Source: Basidiobolus meristosporus CBS 931.73 (Eukaryota; Basidiobolomycota; Basidiobolomycetes; Basidiobolales; Basidiobolaceae). From it: DNA of 64,000 bases. This document shows, one piece after another, positions 44,264-56,718 of the stretch. Every line of letters starts with the position of its first letter. Position 1 is the stretch's first letter. The notes beneath the pieces are model-generated. The model saw only the letters and a list, made by a program, of their open reading frames with translations, was not told the origin of the DNA and searched no databases. The stretch is taken from assembly GCA_002104905.1 (NCBI GenBank), contig MCFE01000007.1, positions 124,001 to 188,000 of the forward strand, written 5' to 3'. A program made the translations under genes and the position numbers.

Positions 44264-45864
44264 TTATACGGGAGTAAGTACAAGCTTTGGAGCGTAGGCA
44301 GCAAATGCGAAAAGCAAACCGGCGACTAGCCCAGCACATGGTAGGGTTAAAATCCAAGAGAAGAAGCACCAAGCAATCATTCTCCAATTAATGGTTTTGG
44401 CACTGCCGTTACAGAGACCTACAGCCGTAGTAGCTCCAGTGATACAATGGGTTGTTGATACTGGTAGCCCAATCTGTGAGGCAGTAAGGACGGTAAGACA
44501 ACTACCTAACTCCATGCTGAAACCACGGGATGGGGAGTGATAAGTGATCTTGTTACCAAGGGTTCTCATGATATTGTACCCATAGGTAATAAGACCAATA
44601 TCAATGAAGACACCTCCCATAGCAAGAATCCATAATGGCACTGGCGTTTTGCCACTAACATCCACAGTAGCGGTAGACCACACATAATAAATAGTAGAGA
44701 GAGGACCGACAGCGTTTGCCACATCGTTGGAGCCGTGAGCAAAACTGGCCATACTAGCAGTGATGACCTGAATGAAGCTGTACATATACTCAGTATCATC
44801 ATCATATCTATCAGCTGCGTCATGGATCTTTTGAAGCCTCTCGCCTTTGCAGGTTACTACATCTTGACGAACTCCATTCAACACAAAGTTCTTCAATTTG
44901 CTCCAGGGGCCATTGGGTAGTGATTCTTCTACCACGTCGCATTCGGCGACCTTTTCGTTGCGCTCATTCAGCTCAAGGTTGCGTTCAGCTCTAGTTTGTC
45001 GTGGGCCAATGAAGGGGGTAACGAAGACATGGTACCAGCGAAGATATTCGTCTTCCCGGATGGTACGACGGAACCACGGGGCAATGAAGAACCAGCAGAA
45101 TAGCATAACAAGGACAGTAATGCCAGATGTAAGTCCCCAAACCAATCCAACGCTGTTTTGGGTAAGATCCTTGAAGCCAGGTGCCTTGTAGAAGAGATAG
45201 ATGAAGCAGATGAAGATGGTCATGCCGAAGTAGAGAGGAATAGCGCGAAGGCCACGCTCAAATGAGTTGGACTTTTCCAGCACCATGTACTTGGTAACCA
45301 GGTAGATAATACTAGCAACAACACCAGCAGCTACAGGTGAGACGAACCAGGAGGTCACAATCTTGGCAACTCCACCGTAGCCCCAGTCAACACTATCAAC
45401 CCCGAAGGCGGAGATCCCCACTCCAATGATGGCACCCACGATGGCATGGGTAGTTGATACAGGCCATCCATTGCGGGTTGCAAAGATTACCCAGAGAGAC
45501 GAGCCAACGACGGCGCAAACCATAGCAAGCTAGTTAAGGATACGAACGGTTAGCCATAAAAATAATGGTATGGTGGTTAAACATATGAATTGTATCCTAC
45601 CATAAGGAGCTCAGGCTGTCCTGCGAAATTCTCGAGGTCAATAATCTTTCCGCGAATAGTCTCAGATGTTCCAGAACCAAGAAGTAAAGCACCGAAGAAC
45701 TCCGTAAAGATAGCAATACAGCAGGCTTGGGCAAGGGTCAAGGATTTCGAAGCCACGGAGGTGGAGAATGAGTTGGCGACATCATTAGCACCGATACCAT
45801 AGGCATCGAGGATAGAGAATATCATCCCTACCACAAAAAGCCAAGTGTAGTCATGAATCTCCAT
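44264..45864 (-). CDS. PHO89: Pho89-type Na+ (or H+)/phosphate symporter
   Basis: Two exons, 45,601-45,864 and 44,264-45,529, with a 71-nt intron (GTAGGATA...AACTAG), give 509 residues. The PiT family duplicates one domain, and both signatures are present: GIGANDVANSFSTSVASK near residue 24 and HGSNDVANAVGPL in the second half, each followed by PVSTTH (GWPVSTTHAIVGA and GLPVSTTHCITGA). About ten hydrophobic helices can be drawn, separated by a hydrophilic loop at about residues 255-320 (KGERLQKIHD-type, charged). The transporter would import inorganic phosphate with sodium at the plasma membrane. A TATA box (45,934-45,941) lies 70 bases upstream. It is somewhat shorter than yeast Pho89 (574), mainly in the central loop. 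Confidence 0.95.
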
Positions 45865-45933
45865 TGTTTAGCTTCAAGGTTATTTAGAAAATTGAGATGG
45901 CTCGATGATACTCCACAGAACCGAACACCACGA

Positions 45934-45941
45934 TTTTTATA
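45934..45941 (-). promoter_or_regulatory. TATA box of the phosphate symporter gene
   Basis: Minus-strand TATAAAAA lies 70 bases upstream of the ATG at 45,864. Phosphate-response (CACGTG/CACGTT) sites were not searched exhaustively, and none was noted beside it. Confidence 0.5.
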
Positions 45942-48533
45942 CTCTGCGAACTCGCATCTGACCACCTCTCCACAACTTACTTGATGCTTGCTTTTGGCAA
46001 ACAAAAGTTTATTGGTCCAAGGATTTTCTAGATTCGAAGAAGTGACTTGATATTAGGCTTTAGTACGACCTCATGTCCTCAATCTTGCATTTGAGTGGTT
46101 AGCTTAAATGCTATAAAGTTGATACACGATGCATCCCTTAATCGTACGATTCGAGGATTAGATCAACTGGAATGACACCTGAACTCTTGGGTCTGGGGTG
46201 GCAGTATCTTGAGCGGAAAATACTCAATCTGCCCTACTTTTCACAAAGTCAATAATTAGATTGCCAACTGGAGCAGAAAAGAAAATATCCCAATCTGTAC
46301 CCCCCTCTAGGCCATATATGGTTTAAGAAATCTGAAACGGCACCTCGAATGGATGATAATTAAGGGGTTACCAGATTCACCGGAATAGATACCAAAAATA
46401 CCTAGATTTCCTATACGATGATACATGTCGGCGGGCTCTTTTACGAAAATGGCAAGTACGTACATTATGCCCCCCCTAATCAAATACGAGTGTTACTTTG
46501 CGCTGCGTGCCTTCCTACCGATTTAGTCAAACACTGGTACACAGATGGAAAGGTCTTGTAATGGGATTGAAGTGGTGTTTTTAGGAACTGCAGAATATGG
46601 CGATCAAAATGGTCGACCTTCTTGATGCAGACTGGACCTGAAAATTAACATACCAGAATGGAACGATTACGTAGGGTTGGGCCCATTAAACAATCCGCTC
46701 ATCTGCCGAGTGAAGATTAACCTTCATAGCCAATTATAGGAAGGACCCCAGGGGGTTCAGCTCGGAAAATCTCACCATAGCTCTGTTTAGTTTCCGACCT
46801 CAAAACGAGCCCTGAGGTTCAGTATATGTGACCTCGTATTTCAAATTATCTACAAGGCCTGAGTCATTTCGTTACACCATCACCCAATTGGATGCGGTAA
46901 AGCCCCGGTCCAATGGGGTGCTTGGAATTTAGCACGCACTCCTATGCTTGGGTCAATATTGTCGTCTGGGATATTCCAAGAATTAGCCAGTGTGATCTAC
47001 TACAGATGGTTGGCACCACTTCCTCACGGCCCTTGCTTTGTGGCCAGTGATAGCATGATGCAGGCTGACCTAGGATCCCGCCAATCCATTTCATATAATC
47101 CGCACATGTTAGCAAAATGCAAATAAGCTTGGTGCTTTAGATGGATGAGTCTTAGTCATCATTTTGTCAATTAGGCGACCATGCCCTTGACGGCGCCACT
47201 TCGTACCTGATCACCTATGATATCATTCCTACCCTACTTTGTAGACTGCACTTCCGAGGTTGACCTACCTACACATTACCGAATCATTCTAGAGGATATT
47301 GCCTGATATTGTGTGATATCGAGCTACCTGACTCACATTTCCTCCGATTTACGTGACAGATTACGACCTTCATGTCCTTGTATATTATACTTATGCCACT
47401 TGGTATATGGACTGCTTCAAAAGGAGCAATCCTAGCGTTGAGAGCTTCAAGGTAACTCCAAGTCAATGGAACATTGCTGTCAAATCCGAAGTATTACGGT
47501 GAAAGTTGGACAGCTACTGATACAACGACCATGATGAATATGGCTTTCAATGGAAGCAAAGTGTGTGCGTGCAACATTACTTATTCAAGGTTGTAGCTCA
47601 GAGGGAATTATATGCTGACAACCCTCGACTGCAATGGTGATTCATTTGGAAGTATTATTCGTATGGAGTTACAGACACTGTGGTAAGGGAGCTATGCTAC
47701 TATTGCTTACTATGGTTATAGCTCAAATTGTGGGAATTCTCATTTGTTCCAACGTATTGATGTAGATGATTATTGTTTAGCACCTGATCGAGAATGATTC
47801 GTGATGTTGACTGAATTCTTAAGTTCAGCGGAATCTCGGAGATACGCCCAATGGCTGCTGGAACTTGAATGTTTCTAGAAACCGGTGCCTGCAGATGGAT
47901 TATTTGTGGATGAAAATACCTCAATAGTTCGAATTCTCTTTTCCACCGATTCCCGAAGATACCAACAAAATCCCCCATATTTCACATGCCCGCCTGATAC
48001 GGTCTCACAGTTCTCAACAACTATCAGGGTTGCTCGGAGTAGTGGAAGGATACTGGCAATATTTGTGACCAATGATCATTGTAAAACTTGCTCCATCAAG
48101 CTAGGGATTATTAGCTCCGTCTGGCTTTGGATCATATTGACCATCACAGATTACTATTAGATTTGGATCGATACTTTTTGTCAGATTGTCGCACTTCAGC
48201 AAGTGCGCAATAGATGTGTAGCAGCTATCTCAGCTGAGATAAGCATAGTATCGCTTGAAGGATCGAGATTGGTACCATGAATACAGGCAGGGCGGATTTC
48301 TGATGAGCAGTACGAATGAGCAACCCATGTTATAAATTCGGTCCACTTACTGGACCCTGGTGTGTATGGCCGACGCTTACGCTCTGCTTTTCGAGTCCGC
48401 CAATATATTGTGACTGTGCAGCGAAAGGAAAACAATCTTTGTCCAATCACATGATTTGCACCTCAATCAAGATTTGATTTGATTTGATTACCCGCGAGAA
48501 TCTGCCAGAGCTCTTTAGGTACACCTTCTTTCC
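45942..48533. other. Intergenic, 2.6 kb, no supported gene
   Basis: This lies between divergently transcribed genes. The overlapping frames at 47,700-48,072 (minus) and 47,885-48,160 (plus) are the most protein-like, but they contradict each other, show no known motif and could not be extended by plausible splicing. Confidence 0.4.
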
Positions 48534-50469
48534 ATGATTCGTACATACGAAAGTAGTTTAAGGACACCCAAGAGAAATACCTCAGCCAGAAGGAATGACT
48601 CGGACCTATCATTTTTTCGGTCTCCCGACCCTTGGGAAAAAGCGCGCCTAGAATTTGGCCCCACTGTACCTATTCATAGTGATCAATCCATCTTGGGACC
48701 ACTTGCTTCATACATACAGTCGCCAGTCTCGCACGATGGTCGAAAAAGGTTTTCGATGACCGATGTAGAAACCCATGGAATGCTTCCTAACCTAACAAAT
48801 CCCCCCGAGGATTGGTTTGCAAGCAAGAATCCGAATATGGAACAATTTTTTGCCGAAGCTTTCAAGTGCCCGCCTGTATGACAGAATTTACTTTCTTGAT
48901 AAGCAAAATGGTATCTGACTCGATGTCTTATATGTTTAATTCTCGCTCCTTTAGAATGAATACTCCCAACGACCAGAAACAACGTACTCAACCCCATCGA
49001 AGATGCCCTCTAGTGCGGCTCCATCTGGTCGTTCTGAGGAGACATTTACCCCTTTAGTCCGAGTTCCTACTGCCGAGTTTTATAGCAAGGTATATTCAAT
49101 TCGTGGCACAAAAACCAAAGCTCATCGCTAAACGTGAATGCTCAGGATGAATTGAAAGTTTTCAAGAAAGGGAAACGCTCAAGTCTATTGTCGCAAAGTT
49201 CTCAGACGTCATCTATAAAGGTCAGTCGATTCGTTGCGTGTCAAACATACATAAATTAAGCCCCTTCGCCAAAACCATTGTAGTCAACTTGCCAACACTC
49301 TTCGATGCAAACGACTGATTCGAAAGACTATAGCGTAGCAGCCCATATTACATCGAAGGTGATATTTTATTGTCCATTATTCATATCAGAAAACTTACCT
49401 CAAGCGTGTACCGTTGAAAGACCAAATATCATATTAAGACGAATCGTATAAACGCCGAGGCAAGCTCGTTTGTTTCGTAACGATTCATTCATACGCTAAA
49501 TGTTTCCCTTTCTTTCAGGCCTCTTCTAAGCGACAGTCGTTGCACCGTAGATCCCACCCCAACATCGACTCTATAGTACAGAAATCAGACATCATCGCAG
49601 ACTCATCTTATAATGCCCGCAAATCCGGAAAATTCAGAAGAGCGTGTAGTTACGATTTCTTGGACTCTGCCGGAAGGCAGGATTTAGAGACCAAGAAATC
49701 CTGGCCTGATAATCGCACGCGAGAGAATGGGGAGGGTTTGATGCTAACCAAGCGGGTTACAAACACAGATGCGCTCGATGCCCATCTGGATTCAGAAGAA
49801 GACCAAGACATATACCAACGCTTGTCGGAGCTCTCCCTAAGCACCTCGCCTACTAACTACTCCATGAACTTGGTATCGAAGATGAATAGACGACCCGTTG
49901 GATATCTACATGAGCGTGACGCTAAGCCTTTAGAGGCATCCAATATTTCACTCCATGTCCATCCACCTACTCCTGTTGTAGATCAAGCATCCAAGTTGTT
50001 GGATACGGCATCCTCATTGAAATCACCAGCAACGTATGCAAATCATGAAGAACAAAGCCCTATGGACGCCAACGCATCAATGCATGTCCATCCACCCACT
50101 CCGTCCATGCACAAAGTTTTCCAACCTCGAAGAACAAGAAGTGCCGCATACATCCCATCTAGCCGCAAAGTAGAGAACTCCGAAAAAGACCTGTTCGACT
50201 CGAAAAGAAAACCTCGAATAATCAAGTCCAATTCCTTTAGCAACGATATGACCGTTTCCAATGACGAAAGCGGGAAATATGATGCGGCACACCTGCGATG
50301 GTCATCTAGGTCTAGCAAAGGCACAGAGCAGAAAGCACCATCTACTTCTGAGCTTTCTCAACAAAAGAAAGTTGATTTGTCTAACGATAAGAGAGCGAAA
50401 ATACACGCATTACTGAAGCATCAAATCCGGCGTCATGAGTTTATGCGCCAAGAAGTTCAAATCCGTTAA
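48534..50469 (+). CDS. Uncharacterised Ser-rich, probably disordered protein, five exons
   Basis: Exons 48,534-48,875, 48,955-49,089, 49,146-49,220, 49,284-49,358 and 49,519-50,469 join in phase 0 at every junction, giving 525 residues. The introns are 79, 56, 63 and 160 nt with GT...AG ends. I recognise no domain. The protein is Ser/Lys/Pro-rich, without membrane segments. The phrase HVHPPTP occurs twice in a similar setting (residues 355-361 and 398-404), suggesting a short repeated binding motif. The C-terminus (KIHALLKHQIRRHEFMRQEV) looks like a basic amphipathic helix. The long open frames across five phase-0 exons argue for a real gene. It could be a signalling or cytoskeletal scaffold, but nothing shows that directly. 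Confidence 0.65.
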
Positions 50470-50771
50470 CTCACTGTACTATATTACCACATTAAAGCCT
50501 ATCCTATTTTCTATTCTATACGCTGCATATAGATTTTGAGGGGATGTTTGTCGATCCTCAAGCGAGATTACTTGCCAAGTGTCAACGTCGACATTAGAGA
50601 TAATGGCTAAACCAGGCACACCAGCCAACAATGCATCGGGGTGCAAATTCGTAGTTTATAAGAGGTGTTTTGATGTCAAACATCTTGACTGAGAACAAAC
50701 ACTTGGTGGTGGGTTGGGCACTGCAATGTTCACAAACGCGTCGCTCTATTTGGAGCTAAGCTGAGCATGTC

Positions 50772-51989
50772 TCAATCAGAAGTAAGCTTTGCTTGATTAA
50801 TCGGCAGTTTGACACGAAGACCATCATATGCTGCGCGATAGGTGATCCCGTCTTGCTGGCTGAGTTCACAGAATTCGCGTTCCATCGTATAATGATCCAA
50901 TCTATGGCAAAATCCTGTGAACAGAGTGACCCCAGCTTTGATGCGACGCGCCTCTTCCAATGCTTCTTGTACTCCGTAATGCGAGGGGTGGCTCTCCGCT
51001 GTTACAATTCCAATCAGTACAAACCATGCATCAGTGCTTCAACTAACTTCTACTTACGCTTAAGCATGTCCAAAATGAAGACCTGACTACCGAGGATCTG
51101 GGCTCGAGTTTCCGGTGGAATATAGGAAACATCAGACACATAACTCACTTCCCCAAACCGGAAACCAAGGTTGATTAGGGGTTCTCCTTTGCTTTTGAAC
51201 CCGTGATGGACTATAGTAGGCACCAGGTCAATATACTACATCCGGTTTACGTATCATACCCAAGATCCTCCCGTACCTTCTAGTGGTATGAACTCAAGCC
51301 CCTCGATGTTTAACGGTTTGTTTTTCTCTATTTCGATGAATTGCAACGAAGGAATGTCCCCTCCACCTTAGAATAGGTTTAGTTGTAGTCACCATAGATG
51401 AAATAAATGCATGGATATGCCTTACCAGTTGCCTTGGTTCTGTCGACCAAGTAAGGGAAGGCATGCTCAACCACCTCGAGTGTTTCTGAAGAAAGGTAAA
51501 TAGGTATATGGCTTTGAACTCTCCCCCCAAGCGTCCACTGCCTCAAGTCGTCTAAACCGAGGATGGCATCGGCATGACCGTGTGTGAGAATGATAGCATC
51601 AATTTGCCTTAAACCATACTCGACAAAATACTTGATGGTGGATTCTAGAATGGCAAGTTACTTTTCAAGGTCGATAGGATTTAGTCTACTTGAAGAAATA
51701 CCATAGAAAGTCTTGCCGCAATCGATAATAACAGTTCTATGATGGGTTAGCTTGAAGGTTTCATCCTCGAGGCCGCTGCTTGAATTTACCTTAAACGCCC
51801 ATCAGGATGCTCGAAACGCACCAACAACGAGGTATTTCTTCTTACGTTCTTCTCATTTCCGGGTGTAAGCGTGGATATACATGTTTTACAGGCTTGTTCC
51901 GGGTCGGTCAGGCAACTAACCACTGGAACGCAGCTTGAGGTTCCGGTGCCCAGAAAAATCAGCTCTTTGATCTTGGACGAAGCAATCAT
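50772..51989 (-). CDS. Metallo-beta-lactamase-fold hydrolase (PhnP/fungal C777.06c-like)
   Basis: Six exons on the minus strand: 51,790-51,989, 51,702-51,736, 51,426-51,644, 51,277-51,366, 51,058-51,210 and 50,772-50,998. Introns are 53-66 nt. The total is 307 residues, in frame throughout. It begins with LIFLGTGTSSCVPVVSCL and a Cys pair (CKTC), then the metal site THGHADAILGLDDLR (H100, H102, D104), VHHG, GEVSYVSDVSYIP and SHPSHYG near the end. These are the marks of the cyclic-phosphodiesterase-like branch of the MBL superfamily found across fungi. It probably cleaves a phosphodiester or cyclic nucleotide in the cytosol. The substrate is not known for most fungal members. Family identity is strong; exon edges are hand-derived. 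Confidence 0.88.
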
Positions 51990-54402
51990 TTCGGAGGATG
52001 AAGGTTTGATGCGGGAGTTACCAAGTGTTTGCGTTTGAAATGGTTGTTGAGTATGTCGGAATCAGTCAGGCTAATGCTGGAGACAAGCTGTTAAGGATTT
52101 TTCCCGGGTGTGGACAGTGAAGAACTAGCTTCTAATCAGGATGGGCAAACTGCATTTCCTTGGATGAAAATGATCTCATTTAATCAGGTTGTAAGCAAAT
52201 GAATTTTCTTCTCGCCCCAAGATAGTATTGGCTACTAAAATGAATTCTAAAATATACAGCGTAGTGATGCATGGTACACAACATTAGTGGCAATGGTTAA
52301 GGACGTTCCCAATGGCCTTGAGCCATTGGTTGCCAGATTCACCAGTGGTGGAGGTTGATGGTGTTTGGTAGGATAATGGTAAATCATGTATCTTCTAGAT
52401 ATAGTCATCGTCGATTGTAAATTTAGTGTTTCGCAGCCTTGTTCTTGAATTGATCAATTTGTTGGATGCTCAGGTATGTAATCATGATGATAGGGGAACC
52501 CGCTTAGTTCTTGTGGAATTGTGTCTTGAGATCGAGAGGACACGACAGCGGAAAAGGTGTTTTTTCTCTGATTAGCGGGTGTGCTTGACAGGTGCTAGGG
52601 AGACTTAATGTAGCCATGTTGTTCGATAGAGTGCGGAGTGATTCGTGCTGCATTTTTGCCGGATTGAACATTATATTTGCCGATCAACGCATGGTGATTC
52701 ACTAATCAGAAGTGACAAGGATTGTACCAGATAGATGCATCGTATTGAGCCTGCCTATCCTAGAGTTGGGATGGATGTGTTAGCTTAACGTGGAATCCCC
52801 GCCTCTGCGTAACCACACTGAGTGTGATTATACCCCCCCAATACAAAGACAACAGGCTGTCTCGGCCCATCTTCTGAACTAATATCAGCACAAGCCTGAT
52901 CCGAGCTGCGTTGAATCCTCCTACCACCATGTACCATCCAACCTAATCATCTCCGCCTCGGCTAGAAAATTGTGCTCGTCTCTCTCAGCATAGCAGATAG
53001 CTGCAGCAATGGGATTAGCTCATGTATCTAAATGAGTTGCATCTTTTCCCTTGAGCACCCACCCTTCCACAGGAAACAGCCAATCGGTAGCACGCAGTCC
53101 AGGTCATCATTTAATTTACAACCTTTAAGCTCCACAACCACTCCCAAAACTGGTGTTCCTCGGAAGAAAAGTCGGATTTAGAATAATTCATTCCAAGTAA
53201 GCTTGATATTCCCTACTCCCGACCGTTTACTCCACAGTATGCCTGGTATGTAACTCATGAACGTAGGTGTATACCGTGCACCATTCGATCACGGTCCCTG
53301 CAGAGATATGGTCAACTTACTCGCATCAATGAGGAAATTGCAGAGATCCCCCAACATGCCCAATCATCCAGCATCCTTGATAAGGCTAGAGTATTTCTGC
53401 TACTACATTCAGTATGCATCTATATGAATTCCTGCCCACAATGGAGCTGGGGTATCACGGACAGCAGGTTGTGAAGAGCCAGGAGCTTAATGCCGGCGGC
53501 AGAGTCATGTCAGGTACACGAGATCCGAGTAGGTCCCTACGTAATGGTTGCTCAAATTGACTGACATTAGCGCAAGTGAATGAATGCCCACTCAGAGGCA
53601 TATACCATCAGTTTCAGTGAGGTGCCTACCGATGGGTGTTTGAGCATGCGTCTGCTTCTGACACTCACCTCTTAATTGGAGCAATGGCTACATCCTCACG
53701 TTGCTCATTGAAGCTGGGAAGCTATCAGTGAACATAGGGTCTGACGCCTGTTTTGGCATCCCATCCAATCGACGCTCAACCAAGTGCAACCCTTGCTATG
53801 ACGGGCTATCTTACATAGTTTGCCTAGGATCAGACACGCGGTTTGCTCAAACTTTGATTCTCTTTTGGAGCCAAACCAGAATGATTCAGGATTCCTCACG
53901 ACCGTTGAATGGTAATGTTCATTATCGCATTCCCTTGGACTATTTTGGGCCTCAGATGAAACGAACGTCTGATGTCGCTGACATTATCTCCATATGGCAA
54001 TTGGCTCACAATCGCATAATTTGTCCAGGCAAACATACATCCCCTATTTCTCTCGATTAAAATACTCGTCACACTGGTTAATTTATGTACAACAAGTCCA
54101 GAGAAGTAGTGGGTTTGCAATTAAGCCTAATATTCACTCATCTTCCAATTTGCTTCAAAATATGCATGAGCTCAACTGGTTCAAGATACATTAATAAATG
54201 AGAACAATGAATACAGCGCGGTCGCTTTTGGAAATAGTATCAAGCTACCTGGCCCCCTAACTGCCTATTCTTATTTAAGTGCTGGTTGGGGATTAGATGG
54301 ATGTGTTGTATTCGATCAACTCGGTTTTAACTCAGCCCCCAGATTTTCTTGATTCACGCTAGTCATAGTAAAGAGAAATTGATCATTAGCTTTGGCCACA
54401 AG
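51990..54402. other. Intergenic, 2.4 kb, no supported gene
   Basis: This lies between the divergent hydrolase (minus) and the zinc-ribbon/PH gene (plus). A plus-strand stretch near 53,303-53,473 reads RYGQLTRINEEIAEIP in an open frame of about 56 codons and may be a hidden exon. It could not be linked to either neighbour. The frame 53,701-54,060 is open but competes with a frame on the other strand. Confidence 0.4.
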
Positions 54403-55909
54403 ATGACCGATTTATCGTGGCTTAGAGTATCATTTTTAGAACAAGGACAAAGAGAGCCAACTGCCTTCCACGTCCAAATCGTGGGCGCTTCCAAAGGTAA
54501 CCTACACTCGCACCCTTCTGTACCAGTATTCGCCCTCTAACCACGGACATGAAATAGTCACCTGCGTCAGATGTTCCCAAAACATGTTTGTAGGGCCTCA
54601 GCCCTTCAAAAATATGAGATGCACCAGTTGTGGGATGCAATTTCTCACTCCGCTACATGCCTCCTATGCATGCGACACCCACAAACCAACGGTCACTGAA
54701 GATTTCAAGTTTGAAAGGCCTCTAGATATTGGAGCATTTTTGTATCACTACGGGACTATGCTGGAAGCCTCCTATTCCAGGATCGGCTTTGTATATTATA
54801 AGGATAAAGCCATCAACTCTTCGCTTATTCAGCGGCCGAATCGCAAAATTCGGGGCGATCTAAAGTTTCTTGGTAATGGCTGGGTTAAAGCTTTGGCAGT
54901 ATTGTCGCACCATACTCTGCGATTTTTCGACCTACCCACGGATATAGGTTTCGAGCGACACCAGAAGGTAAGACCAGATGGCTTTAGTGGCTGAGAGATC
55001 TATGCTGAGCTATTGATATAGCTGTTAGGTGAGGTCCAGCTCGAAGATGTCCAAGTTGGCACCATGTCTGAATATAAAGGCCGGCGATTTATCCTGGTCC
55101 TGTCCAAAGAGAGCTCGAGCGTTTTGATTCAGACTGGTTCAGAAGCATTGCAGAATTGGTAATCCAATCCGAACACTTTCTAGACGCACATAATCCCATT
55201 AACACATATAAGGTGGAAGGATTGCTTGGTGGAAAGCTACGAATCTCACCAGGACCCCAGCCCCTTCGATGCCACCCTTGAGAATGATTCCCACACTTTG
55301 AGGACGAAAAAGGATCGGAACTTCAAAAGCCGCACCATGCGTTCCCTTAAAAATGGTAAACCCTCATGCTCTGACGGATACGCCTGCGTGAATTAACGTT
55401 TCTTCTCAAGTGCACCTGTTGACAAAGTCTAGCAGTCGCTTGTTGGACAGAAGTATGAAAATGAACAACATCCTGTTTGATAATGGTACTTATAAGAGGC
55501 CTCCAAGTCTTCGTCTGTGATGCTCAACCCATTTCCTCCAGTACCTATAGCCACATTTCAGTCTAACAACCACCCGTTTTTCTCAATGAACTCTCACGGT
55601 ATACTCCCGTCGTTTATTGAAAGCCTAACCCACATATTGGCTAATCTTGCGTGATCAGAATCGTTACACTGCTTCTCCGACTTAACCAAAACGCCGGATA
55701 TTGACGACTCCTTTTCAAGCGGAACCGAATTAACTCTCGACAGTTCGCCAAGCTCAGACGGAGAAGACTCTAGCTCATTAGATCCTGGCTCTCGGAATTC
55801 ACAAGAATATGAGGAATCCCAATCCGAGGCTGCCGAGGAGTACGGGTGTGGCCGAGGGTCCTCTTGGGAAGAGTTAATTAACGCATTCCCGCTACCGCCA
55901 GTCCGATAA
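54403..55909 (+). CDS. Zinc-ribbon and PH-like domain protein, seven exons (start uncertain)
   Basis: Exons 54,403-54,496, 54,558-54,967, 55,022-55,158, 55,213-55,355, 55,411-55,485, 55,542-55,598 and 55,659-55,909 join in frame, giving at least 388 residues. Introns are 54-61 nt. Near residue 33 a Cys pair (CVRC) is followed 15 residues later by another (CTSC), a zinc-ribbon-like set. From about residue 115 a PH-like domain is suggested by GNGWVKALAVLSHHTLRFF, GRRFILVL and the closing ALQNWW; such folds bind phosphoinositides or proteins at membranes. The C-terminal 85 residues are acidic and Ser-rich (LDSSPSSDGEDSSS). The first exon is open upstream to an acceptor-like CAG at 54,343, so more 5' exons probably exist. 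PH assignment is by eye and moderate. Confidence 0.6.
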
Positions 55910-56718
55910 CGATGCCAATCCCGCGTATTAAATTCGAATTTATTTTTGTACCATCACACCAACCTGTATTTAACCATAGTCACTTGCCTCCACTAATCGG
56001 CCATTTAATGCTTTGACTTAACTTCCCACGTATATTTTCAGCAACAACGATCAATAAGTATTGTCTTTTTCCTTTAAACATATAAAGCCAATACTTGAGA
56101 GTGCTCCTGTAGCACACCTCCGAAGAAATTGCAGCTTAAGTATATCGCACAGAATCGATGATAAATAAGGAGGAGCGGCAAGGTAAGACCATGTCTACTT
56201 GTGCTCCATAAAGCAAACACCGGTAATCAGTAACCTCGACAAGCAATGGATTTGTGGTGTTGCTTTGTTTATTGCTTTGTGCCCTCATTGGGATGCAGTG
56301 CATGCCGTCAGTTCGAAATGCCAGTCCACCATTGGAAAGGTATCGCAATAAGTAGGATATTCCATGTATGGCGTTGAGGGAGGCTTCAATGTGGGCAGCA
56401 CATTTCCATATACGGCGTGTTCATACAAAACGGTAAGCTACATAGCATGCGGTGCTTGTGTCGTAGTAAACAAATATCCATATGCTCCAATCTAGGTGAA
56501 ACACAACAGCAATGAGGCAATGTCCCCGAGTGGCATTATGGCAAGCAGAATGCTCCAACCTTCTCAACCAATAGACTTTATTATGTATATATGGTGAATT
56601 CGTGAGCAGGTGACGAAATTTCAAAACACTAAATGCTACCTAACTGGATACAGATGAGTAAGGCCGGGTGCAGATTAAATCTGCCGCTAAAAGCTGTCAA
56701 TGCAATTCGTGAAAATAT
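55910..56718. other. Intergenic between convergent genes
   Basis: An 0.8-kb gap. Minus-strand frames at 56,136-56,348 and 56,421-56,624 could be spliced through a GTATGA...TTGAAG pair, but they match no family and lie directly past the end of the tricalbin gene on the same strand. I leave them unannotated. Confidence 0.4.

Noticed and set aside
47700-48160. Overlapping ORFs on opposite strands (92 and 91 residues)
   Set aside because: They cannot both be coding, neither has a known motif, and neither could be extended by typical 55-65 nt introns.
53303-53473. Plus-strand open stretch beginning RYGQLTRINEEIAEIP
   Set aside because: It is preceded by a plausible acceptor but has no donor-linked neighbour and no recognised domain. 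It is mentioned only as a possible upstream exon of the gene at 54,403.
56136-56624. Two minus-strand ORFs that could be spliced together
   Set aside because: They lie directly past the end of the tricalbin gene on the same strand, match nothing I know and have no promoter signal.
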